The position numbers and the translations under genes were made by a program. This document shows, piece after piece, positions 55,114 through 63,713 of a DNA stretch of 64,000 nucleotides. The stretch is taken from assembly GCA_944320815.1 (NCBI GenBank), contig CALUIZ010000009.1:1-64000 (forward strand), in the 5' to 3' direction. Every line of letters begins with the position of its first letter. Positions within the stretch are counted from its first letter, which is position 1. The notes beneath the pieces are model-generated. The model did no database searches. It had not been told where the DNA came from and saw only the letters and a list, made by a program, of their open reading frames with translations. This DNA comes from an uncultured Phocaeicola sp. GTDB taxonomy: Bacteria > Bacteroidota > Bacteroidia > Bacteroidales > Bacteroidaceae.

Positions 55114-56742
55114 TCAAATACGTTCAGCCCAAATAGGTGAGCTGAAAGCCCATTGCTGGTCGCGCTGACGGACACGCACATAATAATAATCCGTATCACG
55201 CTCCGGTTCCTTGTCCTCCATGTAATGCTCAATCATATAACAGCTTTCCGGCATGGCACGATTGAACAGAATCGCCTCGCTCAGCCATCCGATCATGAAA
55301 TGCGAGCGTGAGCCTTCCAGCAACTCACCCAGCGAATGCTTGAACTGCTTGCCGTTAAAATCTGCCGTTATAACTCCGTCCTTCGGCATCTCCAGTTCGA
55401 GAATGACAGCCTGTGTAGCCGGAGTAAGCGTATTCGGGTTTTTCGACGTATAAAGCAAAAGTTCCGTCTGACGCTCCGATGACGAGATAATCTTGTTTAC
55501 ATGAGTATGGAACTCCGTTTCACCTTCCTGCGGAGAAGTGAAAGCCGCGCCGCGGAAGCAGGGAGTCACCTTCAGTATGCGTCCCTTGTTGATTGAGAGG
55601 TTGCCCTTCCAGGTAACATAACGCTCTTCACGGTTCCAGCCGAACTCAACCTTCACTTTGCAATGTACGGTATCACCTTCCGGCATGACCGGAGTCATCG
55701 GCCCGTTCATCCGCGCAAGCAGCCTGCCGTTCTTGATGATGTCGATATAGTCGATGCAGCTCTGTCCCTCCACGTTCAGATAGATACGGCGGCTGTTTCC
55801 ACGTACCACATCACCCATCATCGCGTCGTTCACACGGAAATCAATCTTGATGTTGTCGCCTGTAGCGCAGCACACGTGACGAGTGCGCAAGGCCTCCCAA
55901 ACCGCATCACGGGTCAAAAAGGGGGCGAGCACACCCACACGCCCGTCACCGTAACTTCCCGGATAACCTGAATGCTGGTCGGTCGAACCTATCAGACCGA
56001 ACTTGTGTCCCTGTTCCAGTCCGTACAGGATTGTACCTTCCCACTGGCGGGGTCCCATGTCATGCAGATAAGGATAATCTCCCTGGTCGGTCTCCGCCAG
56101 CCCATGACGGGAATACATCTCCACGAAAGGAGTCTGGTCCCCCTCAGTAAAAAACTTCCAGTTATAGCCGCGATACCCTGTCTGATACCCCATGTGATGA
56201 GGAGTTATGAACACCTTATGCCCTTTCGCCTTCCTCTTCCAGTCTTCAATCGAAGTACACTCCACAAGCGGAGCATCCAGGTCATAATTCAACGCCACAT
56301 GATCGCCATGTTCCATACTGTGCGCCTCATATCCGATGAAAGTCAGGAACTCCCCTTCCTTGTTATATTCGTTCGTCATCCTCACATATTTGTCATAGCC
56401 TCCTGCCCTCAAGCGTTTGAACGCACTGGTATGATAGTCGATGACCCATGACAAACGCGGATCGTTCCTTCCCGGTATGTCCGGCCACATGGCGTGAGGC
56501 GTAACGCTCACAAAGTCAAGCTGTCCTTTGGCCGCCTCGAACGCGTCGCGCATGTCACCGTGGCCGTAAGTGATGTTACAATGATTGTGCAGGTCACCCC
56601 AGAACAGTTTCATGCCTGTAGGCGACGGCATTATCTTTTTCGCTTCCTTGCTTCCCGGCATACACGAGCCGAGCAGACTGCCCGAAGCTGCCAGTCCCAA
56701 AAACGACCAGCCTGAAATCTCCAAAAAATGTCTTCTGTCCAT
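55114..56742 (-). CDS. DUF3604/PHP-like exported protein in the heparan sulfate locus
   Basis: A 542-residue protein of uncertain function. The N-terminus MDRRHFLEIS...LGSC combines a twin-arginine motif with a lipobox, so it is probably exported folded by the Tat system and lipidated. The domain starting KLFWGDLHNHCNITYGHGD has the His/Asp pattern of PHP-type metal phosphoesterases, with further metal ligands in TPHAMW, ITPHHMG and STDQHSG. I recognise the DUF3604-like family but no known heparan-degrading activity for it. A metal-dependent hydrolase acting on the glycan or a linked group is the simplest guess. Confidence 0.75.
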   Translation of the reverse strand: MDRRHFLEISGWSFLGLAASGSLLGSCMPGSKEAKKIMPSPTGMKLFWGDLHNHCNITYGHGDMRDAFEAAKGQLDFVSVTPHAMWPDIPGRNDPRLSWVIDYHTSAFKRLRAGGYDKYVRMTNEYNKEGEFLTFIGYEAHSMEHGDHVALNYDLDAPLVECTSIEDWKRKAKGHKVFITPHHMGYQTGYRGYNWKFFTEGDQTPFVEMYSRHGLAETDQGDYPYLHDMGPRQWEGTILYGLEQGHKFGLIGSTDQHSGYPGSYGDGRVGVLAPFLTRDAVWEALRTRHVCCATGDNIKIDFRVNDAMMGDVVRGNSRRIYLNVEGQSCIDYIDIIKNGRLLARMNGPMTPVMPEGDTVHCKVKVEFGWNREERYVTWKGNLSINKGRILKVTPCFRGAAFTSPQEGETEFHTHVNKIISSSERQTELLLYTSKNPNTLTPATQAVILELEMPKDGVITADFNGKQFKHSLGELLEGSRSHFMIGWLSEAILFNRAMPESCYMIEHYMEDKEPERDTDYYYVRVRQRDQQWAFSSPIWAERI

Positions 56743-56753
56743 GATATTCGATT

Positions 56754-58358
56754 TTATTTTCTATGTTGGAATCTTCTGTCACCTTTGAAAAGCACCTTCA
56801 CCTTTTCGTCCGGATCCGTGTCTCCATATTTCTGTTGTGTCTCTTTCAGAAGCGTCATCATCTCTTCTTGCTTTTCCGCATAGGCGGGGTCGCCGAACAC
56901 GTTGTCCAGCTCGTCCGGATCTTTCGCCATGTCATACATCTCCCATTCATCGATGTCGTTGTAGAAATGTATCAGCTTGAAATCCTGCGTACGGATTCCG
57001 TAATGACGTTTCACGCTATGCTCCGCCGGATACTCATAATAATGGTAATAGGCGGCCTTCCGCCAGCCCTCCGGTGTTTTCCCTCCGTTCTCCATGACCG
57101 GTTTCAATGATTCTCCCTGTATGTCCTGCGGAATGTCCGCGCCCGCGAAATCGAGGAAAGTGGGAGCGAAGTCCACATTCATACAAATGGCGGAACTGAC
57201 CGAGCCGGCCTTTACCGCTTTCGGATAACGCACAATCAAAGGCATACGCTGGCACTCTTCATACATAAAGCGTTTGTCAAACCAGCCATGCTCGCCGAGG
57301 AAGAAACCCTGATCGGACGTATAGACAATTATCGTATTGTCCAGCTGGCCCGTATCTTCCAGATATTTCATCAGTCGCCCGATACTTTCATCTACAGAGA
57401 CCACCGTTGCCAGATAGTCGCGCATATACTGCTGGTATTTCCAGCTCACCAGTTCCTTCCCTTTCAGATTGCCTTTCCGGTACTCCGCTATCCGTTTCGC
57501 GTAAACGGAATCCCATTTGCGCTGCACGTCTTCCGGCATCCTCTTGTAAACCTTCGACAGTCGGTTGGCCGTGTCCTTGAGCAACTCTTCACGCGTCATC
57601 AGCTTCAAGTCCCAGTCTTCCGTGAATGTCTTCGCAAGTGACATGTCCTGTTCCGCCGAAGCGCGCCCTCTGCCGGAATAATCGTCGAACAAAGTGGAAG
57701 GCTCCTGGAAAAACGTGTCATTGAACATGCCAAGATGACGCGGCGCAGGCATCCAGTTCCGGTGCGGAGCCTTGTGATGGAACATCAGACAAAACGGTTT
57801 TGATTTGTCTCTGTCATCCAGAAAACTTATCGCCTTGTCAGTAATGATATCTGTCACATACCCTTTCTCCGTTATCCGTTTCCCGTTCTCGTCGAACTCC
57901 GGGTCATAATAATCACCCTGTTCCTCCTGTCCTATAAGGATACTCCAATGGTCGAAGCCCTGCGGCTCGGAGATAAGATGCCATTTGCCCACAATGGCCG
58001 TCTGATAGCCGGCCTTCTGAAGCAGTTTCGGGAAAGTCTGCTGATCTCCGTCAAACGTGCAGGCATTGTCGGTGAACCCGTTCTTGTGGCTGAACTTTCC
58101 GGTCAATATACAGGCACGCGAAGGTCCCGACAACGCGTTCACTGCATAGCAATTGTTAAAACGAATTCCCTCAGCCGCTATACGGTCCATATTCGGAGTC
58201 CGGATAAGATTCCCTCCATAGCACGACATGGCTTGCGTCGTATGGTCATCTGTCATAATAAAAATAATGTTGGGACGCTCCGAGTCTTCCTTCTGATGCG
58301 AAGTGCACCCCATTAAACCGAACGCAGCCACACAAAGGCCGCCTGAAATGTTTCTCAT
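56754..58358 (-). CDS. Serine-type sulfatase, probable N-acetylglucosamine-6-O-sulfatase
   Basis: A 534-residue lipoprotein sulfatase of family S1; the start at 58358 gives MRNISGGLCVAAFGLMGCTS with a lipobox Cys. The nucleophile motif is SGPSRACILTGKF with Ser77, again a serine-type site needing anSME. The metal site IIFIMTDDHT and the later YTSDQGFFLGEHGW are intact. Similar sulfatases beside ROK kinase, PL12 and GH88 genes in other Bacteroides heparan sulfate loci remove 6-O-sulfate from (N-acetyl)glucosamine; this assignment is by similarity of order and motif only. Confidence 0.88.
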   Translation of the reverse strand: MRNISGGLCVAAFGLMGCTSHQKEDSERPNIIFIMTDDHTTQAMSCYGGNLIRTPNMDRIAAEGIRFNNCYAVNALSGPSRACILTGKFSHKNGFTDNACTFDGDQQTFPKLLQKAGYQTAIVGKWHLISEPQGFDHWSILIGQEEQGDYYDPEFDENGKRITEKGYVTDIITDKAISFLDDRDKSKPFCLMFHHKAPHRNWMPAPRHLGMFNDTFFQEPSTLFDDYSGRGRASAEQDMSLAKTFTEDWDLKLMTREELLKDTANRLSKVYKRMPEDVQRKWDSVYAKRIAEYRKGNLKGKELVSWKYQQYMRDYLATVVSVDESIGRLMKYLEDTGQLDNTIIVYTSDQGFFLGEHGWFDKRFMYEECQRMPLIVRYPKAVKAGSVSSAICMNVDFAPTFLDFAGADIPQDIQGESLKPVMENGGKTPEGWRKAAYYHYYEYPAEHSVKRHYGIRTQDFKLIHFYNDIDEWEMYDMAKDPDELDNVFGDPAYAEKQEEMMTLLKETQQKYGDTDPDEKVKVLFKGDRRFQHRK

Positions 58359-58384
58359 AACTACCGATTTAATAAAGAATGTGC

Positions 58385-58499
58385 TAATGTGCCAATCTGA
58401 GAAGAAGCCAATGCGCCAATGAAAGTGTAAATAGATTGACACCGCACATTAGCACATTGGTATATTAGCACATTGGCTTCTTCTCAGATTGGCACATTA
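58385..58499. repeat. Perfect 29-bp inverted repeat between sulfatase and PL12 genes
   Basis: The arm 58385-58413 (starting TAATGTGCCAATCTG) is the exact reverse complement of 58471-58499. The 57-nt loop contains further copies of the TTAGCACATTGG motif. The whole element fits inside the 157-bp intergenic gap. Confidence 0.9.
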
Positions 58500-58515
58500 A
58501 CAACATATTGGCCTA

Positions 58516-60516
58516 TTATAAACTATACTTTAAGATTTGCTTCTTTCCGTCCACTTTCACTTCCACTTCAAGCCCGTTCTCACTGAACTTCTTGTTCTTG
58601 AATTTGGCGGAAATGGCAGGAGCGTCGGCACTGTCCTTCACCGGACAGATAACTGTAATATAGCGCACCGCGTCTTCTCCTTCTTTTCTCACATTGAACG
58701 ACACGTTCATGCGTTTCGCTTTCTTGCGGTATGCGGTGGACATCCAGCCCTCTTCCTTCTTCATAGTCATTCCGTCCGGACCGAAACATTGCAGTTTCAT
58801 GTTGCTTCCGTTTTCAAACTGGGTGACAAAAGTCATGTCCTCACGGCTGTTGGCAATCTTTCCTTTCGGCATCTGATAATGCAGATTCACTACACCTTTG
58901 GCACTGCCTACAGCCTCATCCACAATCACGAAATAAGCGTTGTCGACAAAAAATACAGAACGGCGGTGCTTCAGATTCTTGTAGCTTGGATTTTCCGTTA
59001 CCAACGTCTGTACGTTCCCTTCCGGCTGCCAAAGCTTGGTTACAGACTCTGTCGTTTCCAGATTCTTGTCGCTCAAGGTGAGTGTATTGTGTACGCGGGT
59101 CTGACGGAACCAGTTGCGCCATTCCATCACCTCACCTTTTCCGGCATATACATACGAACCGGAATCCGCGAACAGATTCTTTCCGTTGAACCAGAGCTCG
59201 AACGTTCCGTTGTCGGGCTGGCAATGCCAGAAACCTTTCGGACCGGCCTTCACCACCATCTGAGTTGCGTCCGTTCCCCATGAGTTGCGGAACACGAAGA
59301 AGCCTGACTTCAGGAAACCTTTCGACAGATAAGCGGGAAGTTCGCCTTTCTTTCCTTCGGTAGCGAAATAAAGGATAGCCTTATTCTCTGGGAAAAGCTT
59401 GCTCCAGTCCTTATAGTTCTTTATCATCTCACGCTTTGTAGTCAGCTTCGCATCACTGAAACAAGGATTCGTATAGTCCGGGAAGCTGATGTTCATGTAG
59501 AACACGATCATATTCTCCACCGTGTCAAGATAGCTCTGCGGGAACTCGTTGCGGAACCCGTTCATGTCGGCTATACGCAAAGCCTTGCAGAATATATTGA
59601 TAGCCGCCAGATGATAGTGCGGGTCAAGTTCAAACTGTCCGCCGTCAGGATATACCTGCACGTTGATTTCACGGTTCAGAATATCGATTCCGCTCTTCCT
59701 CCATGTCTGCGCATCCTTGAATTCCGGGAAGAAAGCTCCCGCATAGATCATACGCTGGGCCTCGAACAACAGATGGTTTCCCTGGTCGGAATAGTTGTTC
59801 AGGATATGCACAGCGTGCTTGTGATAGTTCACCAGAAACTCGGTGAGGAACTCCGGAGTGAACGAAGGCGACGGCAGGAACAGCTGGAACTGGCTTGTCT
59901 GGTCCTGCAGGCGGTTGCTCACCTCCAGCGGACGCCATGCGAAACGCACGTTCTCGGCATCTCCCTTCAGCTTGTCATCCGCCATTTCGTATTCGCTCTT
60001 GTCTATCTTCACCAACGGATTCTTCTTTATCCAGTCGATATACTGCTTCGCCCATTCCTCGGCATATTTCTCATCACCCGAAACCCGGTAGGCTTTACCC
60101 ATCGGAGTGAACCATTTATGGCGATGGAGCTGCCAACGAAGCTCGTTGTCTTTTACGGGCCAGTACTGCCAGTTGATGTCCTCACCATAATTGAAAGAAG
60201 GCTGATAACCTTTATGCACGAAAAAAGTATGCTTCAGTGCATCGTCCGCCCATTGTTGTTCCGTCTTGCTGATCTTGATATTCTCCAGATTGACATCCGG
60301 TGTCTTCACGTCGGTCCGCGCCCGGTAATAATCCAACAGGGCTTTGGCTGCATCGGCATCCTGACCTTCCGCATGCAATGATTTCACCTTCTCCAGCCCG
60401 GGATAGTCCAGGTTGAGCAGAGAAAAGACTTCGGGTTTCAGTTCCTGCGCCCTTGCCTGTTCCAACGCAAAACAGGACAGACATACAAGCGCAACGGATT
60501 TCAAATTTATTCTCAT
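58516..60516 (-). CDS. hepC: PL12 heparinase III (heparan sulfate lyase)
   Basis: A 666-residue secreted lyase; the start at 60516 gives the signal peptide MRINLKSVALVCLSCFALEQARAQ. It opens with LNLDYPGLEKVKSLH, highly characteristic of heparinase III in Bacteroides. Probable active-site regions are SDQGNHLLFEAQ, LDPHYHLAAIN and FWHCQPDNGTFELW in the toroid and beta-sandwich domains. It would cut the low-sulfated parts of heparan sulfate by beta-elimination, giving unsaturated uronic acid ends for the neighbouring GH88. The upstream ATG at 60522 overlaps the GH88 stop. Confidence 0.93.
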   Translation of the reverse strand: MRINLKSVALVCLSCFALEQARAQELKPEVFSLLNLDYPGLEKVKSLHAEGQDADAAKALLDYYRARTDVKTPDVNLENIKISKTEQQWADDALKHTFFVHKGYQPSFNYGEDINWQYWPVKDNELRWQLHRHKWFTPMGKAYRVSGDEKYAEEWAKQYIDWIKKNPLVKIDKSEYEMADDKLKGDAENVRFAWRPLEVSNRLQDQTSQFQLFLPSPSFTPEFLTEFLVNYHKHAVHILNNYSDQGNHLLFEAQRMIYAGAFFPEFKDAQTWRKSGIDILNREINVQVYPDGGQFELDPHYHLAAINIFCKALRIADMNGFRNEFPQSYLDTVENMIVFYMNISFPDYTNPCFSDAKLTTKREMIKNYKDWSKLFPENKAILYFATEGKKGELPAYLSKGFLKSGFFVFRNSWGTDATQMVVKAGPKGFWHCQPDNGTFELWFNGKNLFADSGSYVYAGKGEVMEWRNWFRQTRVHNTLTLSDKNLETTESVTKLWQPEGNVQTLVTENPSYKNLKHRRSVFFVDNAYFVIVDEAVGSAKGVVNLHYQMPKGKIANSREDMTFVTQFENGSNMKLQCFGPDGMTMKKEEGWMSTAYRKKAKRMNVSFNVRKEGEDAVRYITVICPVKDSADAPAISAKFKNKKFSENGLEVEVKVDGKKQILKYSL

Positions 60517-60521
60517 AATCA

Positions 60522-61799
60522 TTAAAGGTCTTTATAAGTTATTTTCTTCAAATCCATGTACCGTTTCAATGCCTCCATATAATAATAGTCGGCATAGTTC
60601 AACGGAGTGTCAATCTCCGAACCGTTGGGAAGCGAACCGGTGGAATGCATAAGGATGAATCCTTCATTTTCGCCCGGCTTCGCCAGATAGGCGGGAGAAG
60701 ACAGACTTTTCAGAATCTTCTCGGCATAATCGAAATATTTCTGTCCGTCGGCAGCCATCGTACTCAGTTCCAACAGGCCGGAAGCGGTTACTGCAGCGGC
60801 GGAAGCGTCTCTCGGAGTCTCCGGAGTTACAGGCGCATCGTAATCCCAATAAGGAATCGCATCGTCCGTTTTCACTCTGTCCATAATCATGTCGGCCACA
60901 TGGCAGGCAAAGTCGAGATAAGTGGAATCACCCGTCTCACGGAAACAGGAGGTATAACCATAAACAGCCCAGGCCTGTCCTCTCGCCCACGAAGAGTCAT
61001 CGTTCTTTCCCTGATGCGTCTGCTTCCTTTCCACCGTACCGTCATCGTTATAGCTCACCACGTGCCAGCAAGTGTAGTCGGGGCGGAAGTGGTTGTTCAT
61101 CGTCGTATTGGCATGTTTCACCGCAATATCCTTGTATTTGGGGTCGCCCGTCATCTTGCTCACGGTAAACAGCAGGTCCAGATTCATCATGTTGTCGATG
61201 ATAACCGGGAAGTTCCATGTGCCGAAATCCCACGAGCGGATGCAGCCTGTCGAATCTTTATAACGCTTGGAAAGATTTTCCGCAGTTTCAGTCATCACCG
61301 CCTTGATGGTATCGGAAGGAGACACACGGAGGGCATTGCCATAGCTGCAATTGACCATGAATCCCAGGTCATGCGTACCTCCATAGTAACGTACCGGATT
61401 CAGCAGGTTGGTATATTTCACGGCCTCCGTCTTCAACGAGTCATTGCCCGTCAGCTCATAGGTGTACCATAATGTACCGGGAAAGAATCCGCTTGTCCAG
61501 TCATAGACATTGCAGAGACGGATTTTCCCCACCTTTTCCGGTGCAGGCTGCGCACGCAGAGAATCCTTGAACGTTGCAGAGTCTCTCTCCAACTGACGGC
61601 ACAGGAAGTCCTTGTCATATCCCGTCCACGTAGAGCGGGGGAGCATTCCGGTTCCGTCCGCCTTGTCCGCTGCAAGAAGGAGCTGTGCGGAAGCCACGTC
61701 CAGACTGTTTTTTATCCAACTGTAGTCCTCTTCGGGAGACTTCTGGCAGGCAGAAAAAGCCAATGCTGCAGAAGCAAGAATAATAAGATGTCTTTTCAT
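60522..61799 (-). CDS. GH88 unsaturated glucuronyl hydrolase lipoprotein
   Basis: A 425-residue lipoprotein (MKRHLIILASAALAFSAC) of the GH88 family, which removes the 4,5-unsaturated uronic acid left at the non-reducing end by lyases. The (alpha/alpha)6 barrel shows the family motifs YDWTSGFFPGTLWY and YGGTHDLGFM, each with a key Asp, and SSWARGQAWAVYGY. It lies between susD and the PL12 lyase and has its own -7 box. In this setting its substrate would be unsaturated heparan sulfate disaccharides. Confidence 0.94.
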   Translation of the reverse strand: MKRHLIILASAALAFSACQKSPEEDYSWIKNSLDVASAQLLLAADKADGTGMLPRSTWTGYDKDFLCRQLERDSATFKDSLRAQPAPEKVGKIRLCNVYDWTSGFFPGTLWYTYELTGNDSLKTEAVKYTNLLNPVRYYGGTHDLGFMVNCSYGNALRVSPSDTIKAVMTETAENLSKRYKDSTGCIRSWDFGTWNFPVIIDNMMNLDLLFTVSKMTGDPKYKDIAVKHANTTMNNHFRPDYTCWHVVSYNDDGTVERKQTHQGKNDDSSWARGQAWAVYGYTSCFRETGDSTYLDFACHVADMIMDRVKTDDAIPYWDYDAPVTPETPRDASAAAVTASGLLELSTMAADGQKYFDYAEKILKSLSSPAYLAKPGENEGFILMHSTGSLPNGSEIDTPLNYADYYYMEALKRYMDLKKITYKDL

Positions 61800-61852
61800 T
61801 TATCTTTATTTTATTGTTTAAATTGAAGATTCCCGTTCCTTTTCAATTACTG

Positions 61853-61860
61853 CAAAGATA
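61853..61860 (-). promoter_or_regulatory. -7 box before GH88 (internal promoter)
   Basis: CAAAGATA on plus, TATCTTTG on the coding strand, 54 bases before the GH88 start in the 156-bp susD-GH88 gap. No clear -33 element is seen. It suggests that the enzymes can be transcribed apart from susCD. Confidence 0.5.
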
Positions 61861-61955
61861 GGCTTTAGCAGGCTAAAGTTTCATTTCAATTGTCAGAACA
61901 AGTATCAAAAAGCGACGAGAATCTTCAATTTTGTTGAAACAAATATTACTTTAGT

Positions 61956-63698
61956 TTACCATTTCGGATTCTGCTTGAACTGCTTGCACAAGTCCATATC
62001 ACGTTGCGGAATCGGACAAAGCTCGTGTTTGCCTTTCTCCGTGTACTGATAGACCACATAGTTAGCATCCGGCCACCAGTTCATTTGTTTGTTATACGTT
62101 TCCTGAATGGTTTCGTAATAGATTCCCCAGCGCACCAGATCCATACGACGGTGTCCTTCGAAAGCCAGCTCATACTTGCGTTCCTTACGGACTGCTTCAC
62201 GGAATGCTTCTTGATCCATTCCGGGGGCAAGATCATGGTTCGTATCATTATAAGCACGGCGGCGCACTTTATTTACAGCAGAATAGGCCTCATCTGTAGG
62301 TCCGCCTTTCCATTCGTTCAAAGCTTCTGCATAAAGCAACAGTACATCTGCATAACGGAGCACATACCAGTTCACGTTCGATTTGTCATCGTTTATAAGC
62401 GCATTGGCTGGCTGGACATATTTCTCGATATCCCATTTTGCAGGCGTATAGTTTTGTTTTTCTTTCTGGCGTTTGTTCGGGTCTACATCATTGTTTCTAG
62501 CTGTTTCGTCTGTATCGCTGCTTCCGCGTGCATACAGTTTTTTTCCGTCTTCATCATATTGAAAATTAGCGATTGAAAGCGGACGGCGGCAGTCGTATCC
62601 CGGAGTTCCGGCTTCCGGCTCATAATGATAAGCCGTTACTGTTCCTGTATTATCTGTCTCCACACCTATACCGTCTTCATCCCTCCAATCAAGCACAAAC
62701 GCATGCACCACTTTCTCATTTGCTGCACAACGTCCCCTCACACCGGCTATCTGAGAAGTCCTAACACCATTCCACCTGCCGATACGTCCTACCGGGTCGC
62801 TCGATGCGCTGGCCGTAGGAGAATAGAAAGATATTTCGATCAGGCTTTCCGTCGGATCCCAAATGCCGTTGCAGGTGTTATACCACAAGTCCTCATAATC
62901 GGCAAGCAAATCATGCTTCCCGGATTTTATCAACTGACCGGCGATATTGGCGGCCTGCTCCCACTTCAATTCGTCTTGAACGGGATAACCTGCCCAAGTG
63001 GCATACACCTTAGCCAACAATCCCATTGCCGCACCTTTCGAAAAACGGAAATCATTGCTGCTGCGATATTCATCTTCTGTGGCATACGGAAGTGTTTCGA
63101 CCGCATACTTCAGGTCGGCTTCTATAAACTCATAGACTTTGACCGGGTCCACCTGTACGAAAGTCGACGGATGTTGATCGGCCATCGCCGTACTTGTCAT
63201 CAACGGAATGTTTCCGAAACGACGTACCAGTTCGAAATAATACAATGCTCTCAGCGAACGGGCTTCAGCCAAATAAATAGCTGCAAGATTTTTGTCATCA
63301 TCCGACTCAAAGCTGTTCATCTTTACGGAAAGACGTTCAAGAAAATCATTCGCACGGTAAATGCCCGTGTACAAAGCCTCCCATGTATCCTGAATATCAG
63401 CCTGCGTGGTCGGATAAGCGTTTGTCGGAACGATACGCCAGTTTTCTGTAGTGCTTCCTTCCACCTGTTCGCAGTCTGTACCCATGTTCAGATAGAAAGA
63501 CAGGTTCATACTGTAGGCACCATCCGATATTCCTGCCTGATATACGCCGAGCAACACAATTTCCGCTTCACTCGCGTCGTTCATATAGTTGTTCTTCTCA
63601 ATGTCCACATAATCCGTCTCATCCAACGAACAGGATGTCATGGCAGCGGTCAGACATGCCGCCGAGAACAACATGGTATAGAAATATTTCTTTTTCAT
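61956..63698 (-). CDS. susD: SusD/RagB-family outer-membrane glycan-binding lipoprotein
   Basis: A 580-residue lipoprotein (signal MKKKYFYTMLFSAACLTAAMTSCS, Cys in TSCS). SusD features include the TPR-like helices (about 70-330) with AEARSLRALYYFELVRRFG, and the C-terminal RKERKYELAFEGHRRMDLVRWG. It forms the lid of the SusC channel and binds the glycan at the cell surface. It starts 15 bases after susC. The ligand is taken to be heparin/heparan sulfate from the flanking enzymes. Confidence 0.96.
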   Translation of the reverse strand: MKKKYFYTMLFSAACLTAAMTSCSLDETDYVDIEKNNYMNDASEAEIVLLGVYQAGISDGAYSMNLSFYLNMGTDCEQVEGSTTENWRIVPTNAYPTTQADIQDTWEALYTGIYRANDFLERLSVKMNSFESDDDKNLAAIYLAEARSLRALYYFELVRRFGNIPLMTSTAMADQHPSTFVQVDPVKVYEFIEADLKYAVETLPYATEDEYRSSNDFRFSKGAAMGLLAKVYATWAGYPVQDELKWEQAANIAGQLIKSGKHDLLADYEDLWYNTCNGIWDPTESLIEISFYSPTASASSDPVGRIGRWNGVRTSQIAGVRGRCAANEKVVHAFVLDWRDEDGIGVETDNTGTVTAYHYEPEAGTPGYDCRRPLSIANFQYDEDGKKLYARGSSDTDETARNNDVDPNKRQKEKQNYTPAKWDIEKYVQPANALINDDKSNVNWYVLRYADVLLLYAEALNEWKGGPTDEAYSAVNKVRRRAYNDTNHDLAPGMDQEAFREAVRKERKYELAFEGHRRMDLVRWGIYYETIQETYNKQMNWWPDANYVVYQYTEKGKHELCPIPQRDMDLCKQFKQNPKW

Positions 63699-63713
63699 CG
63701 TTCTATTTGTTTT

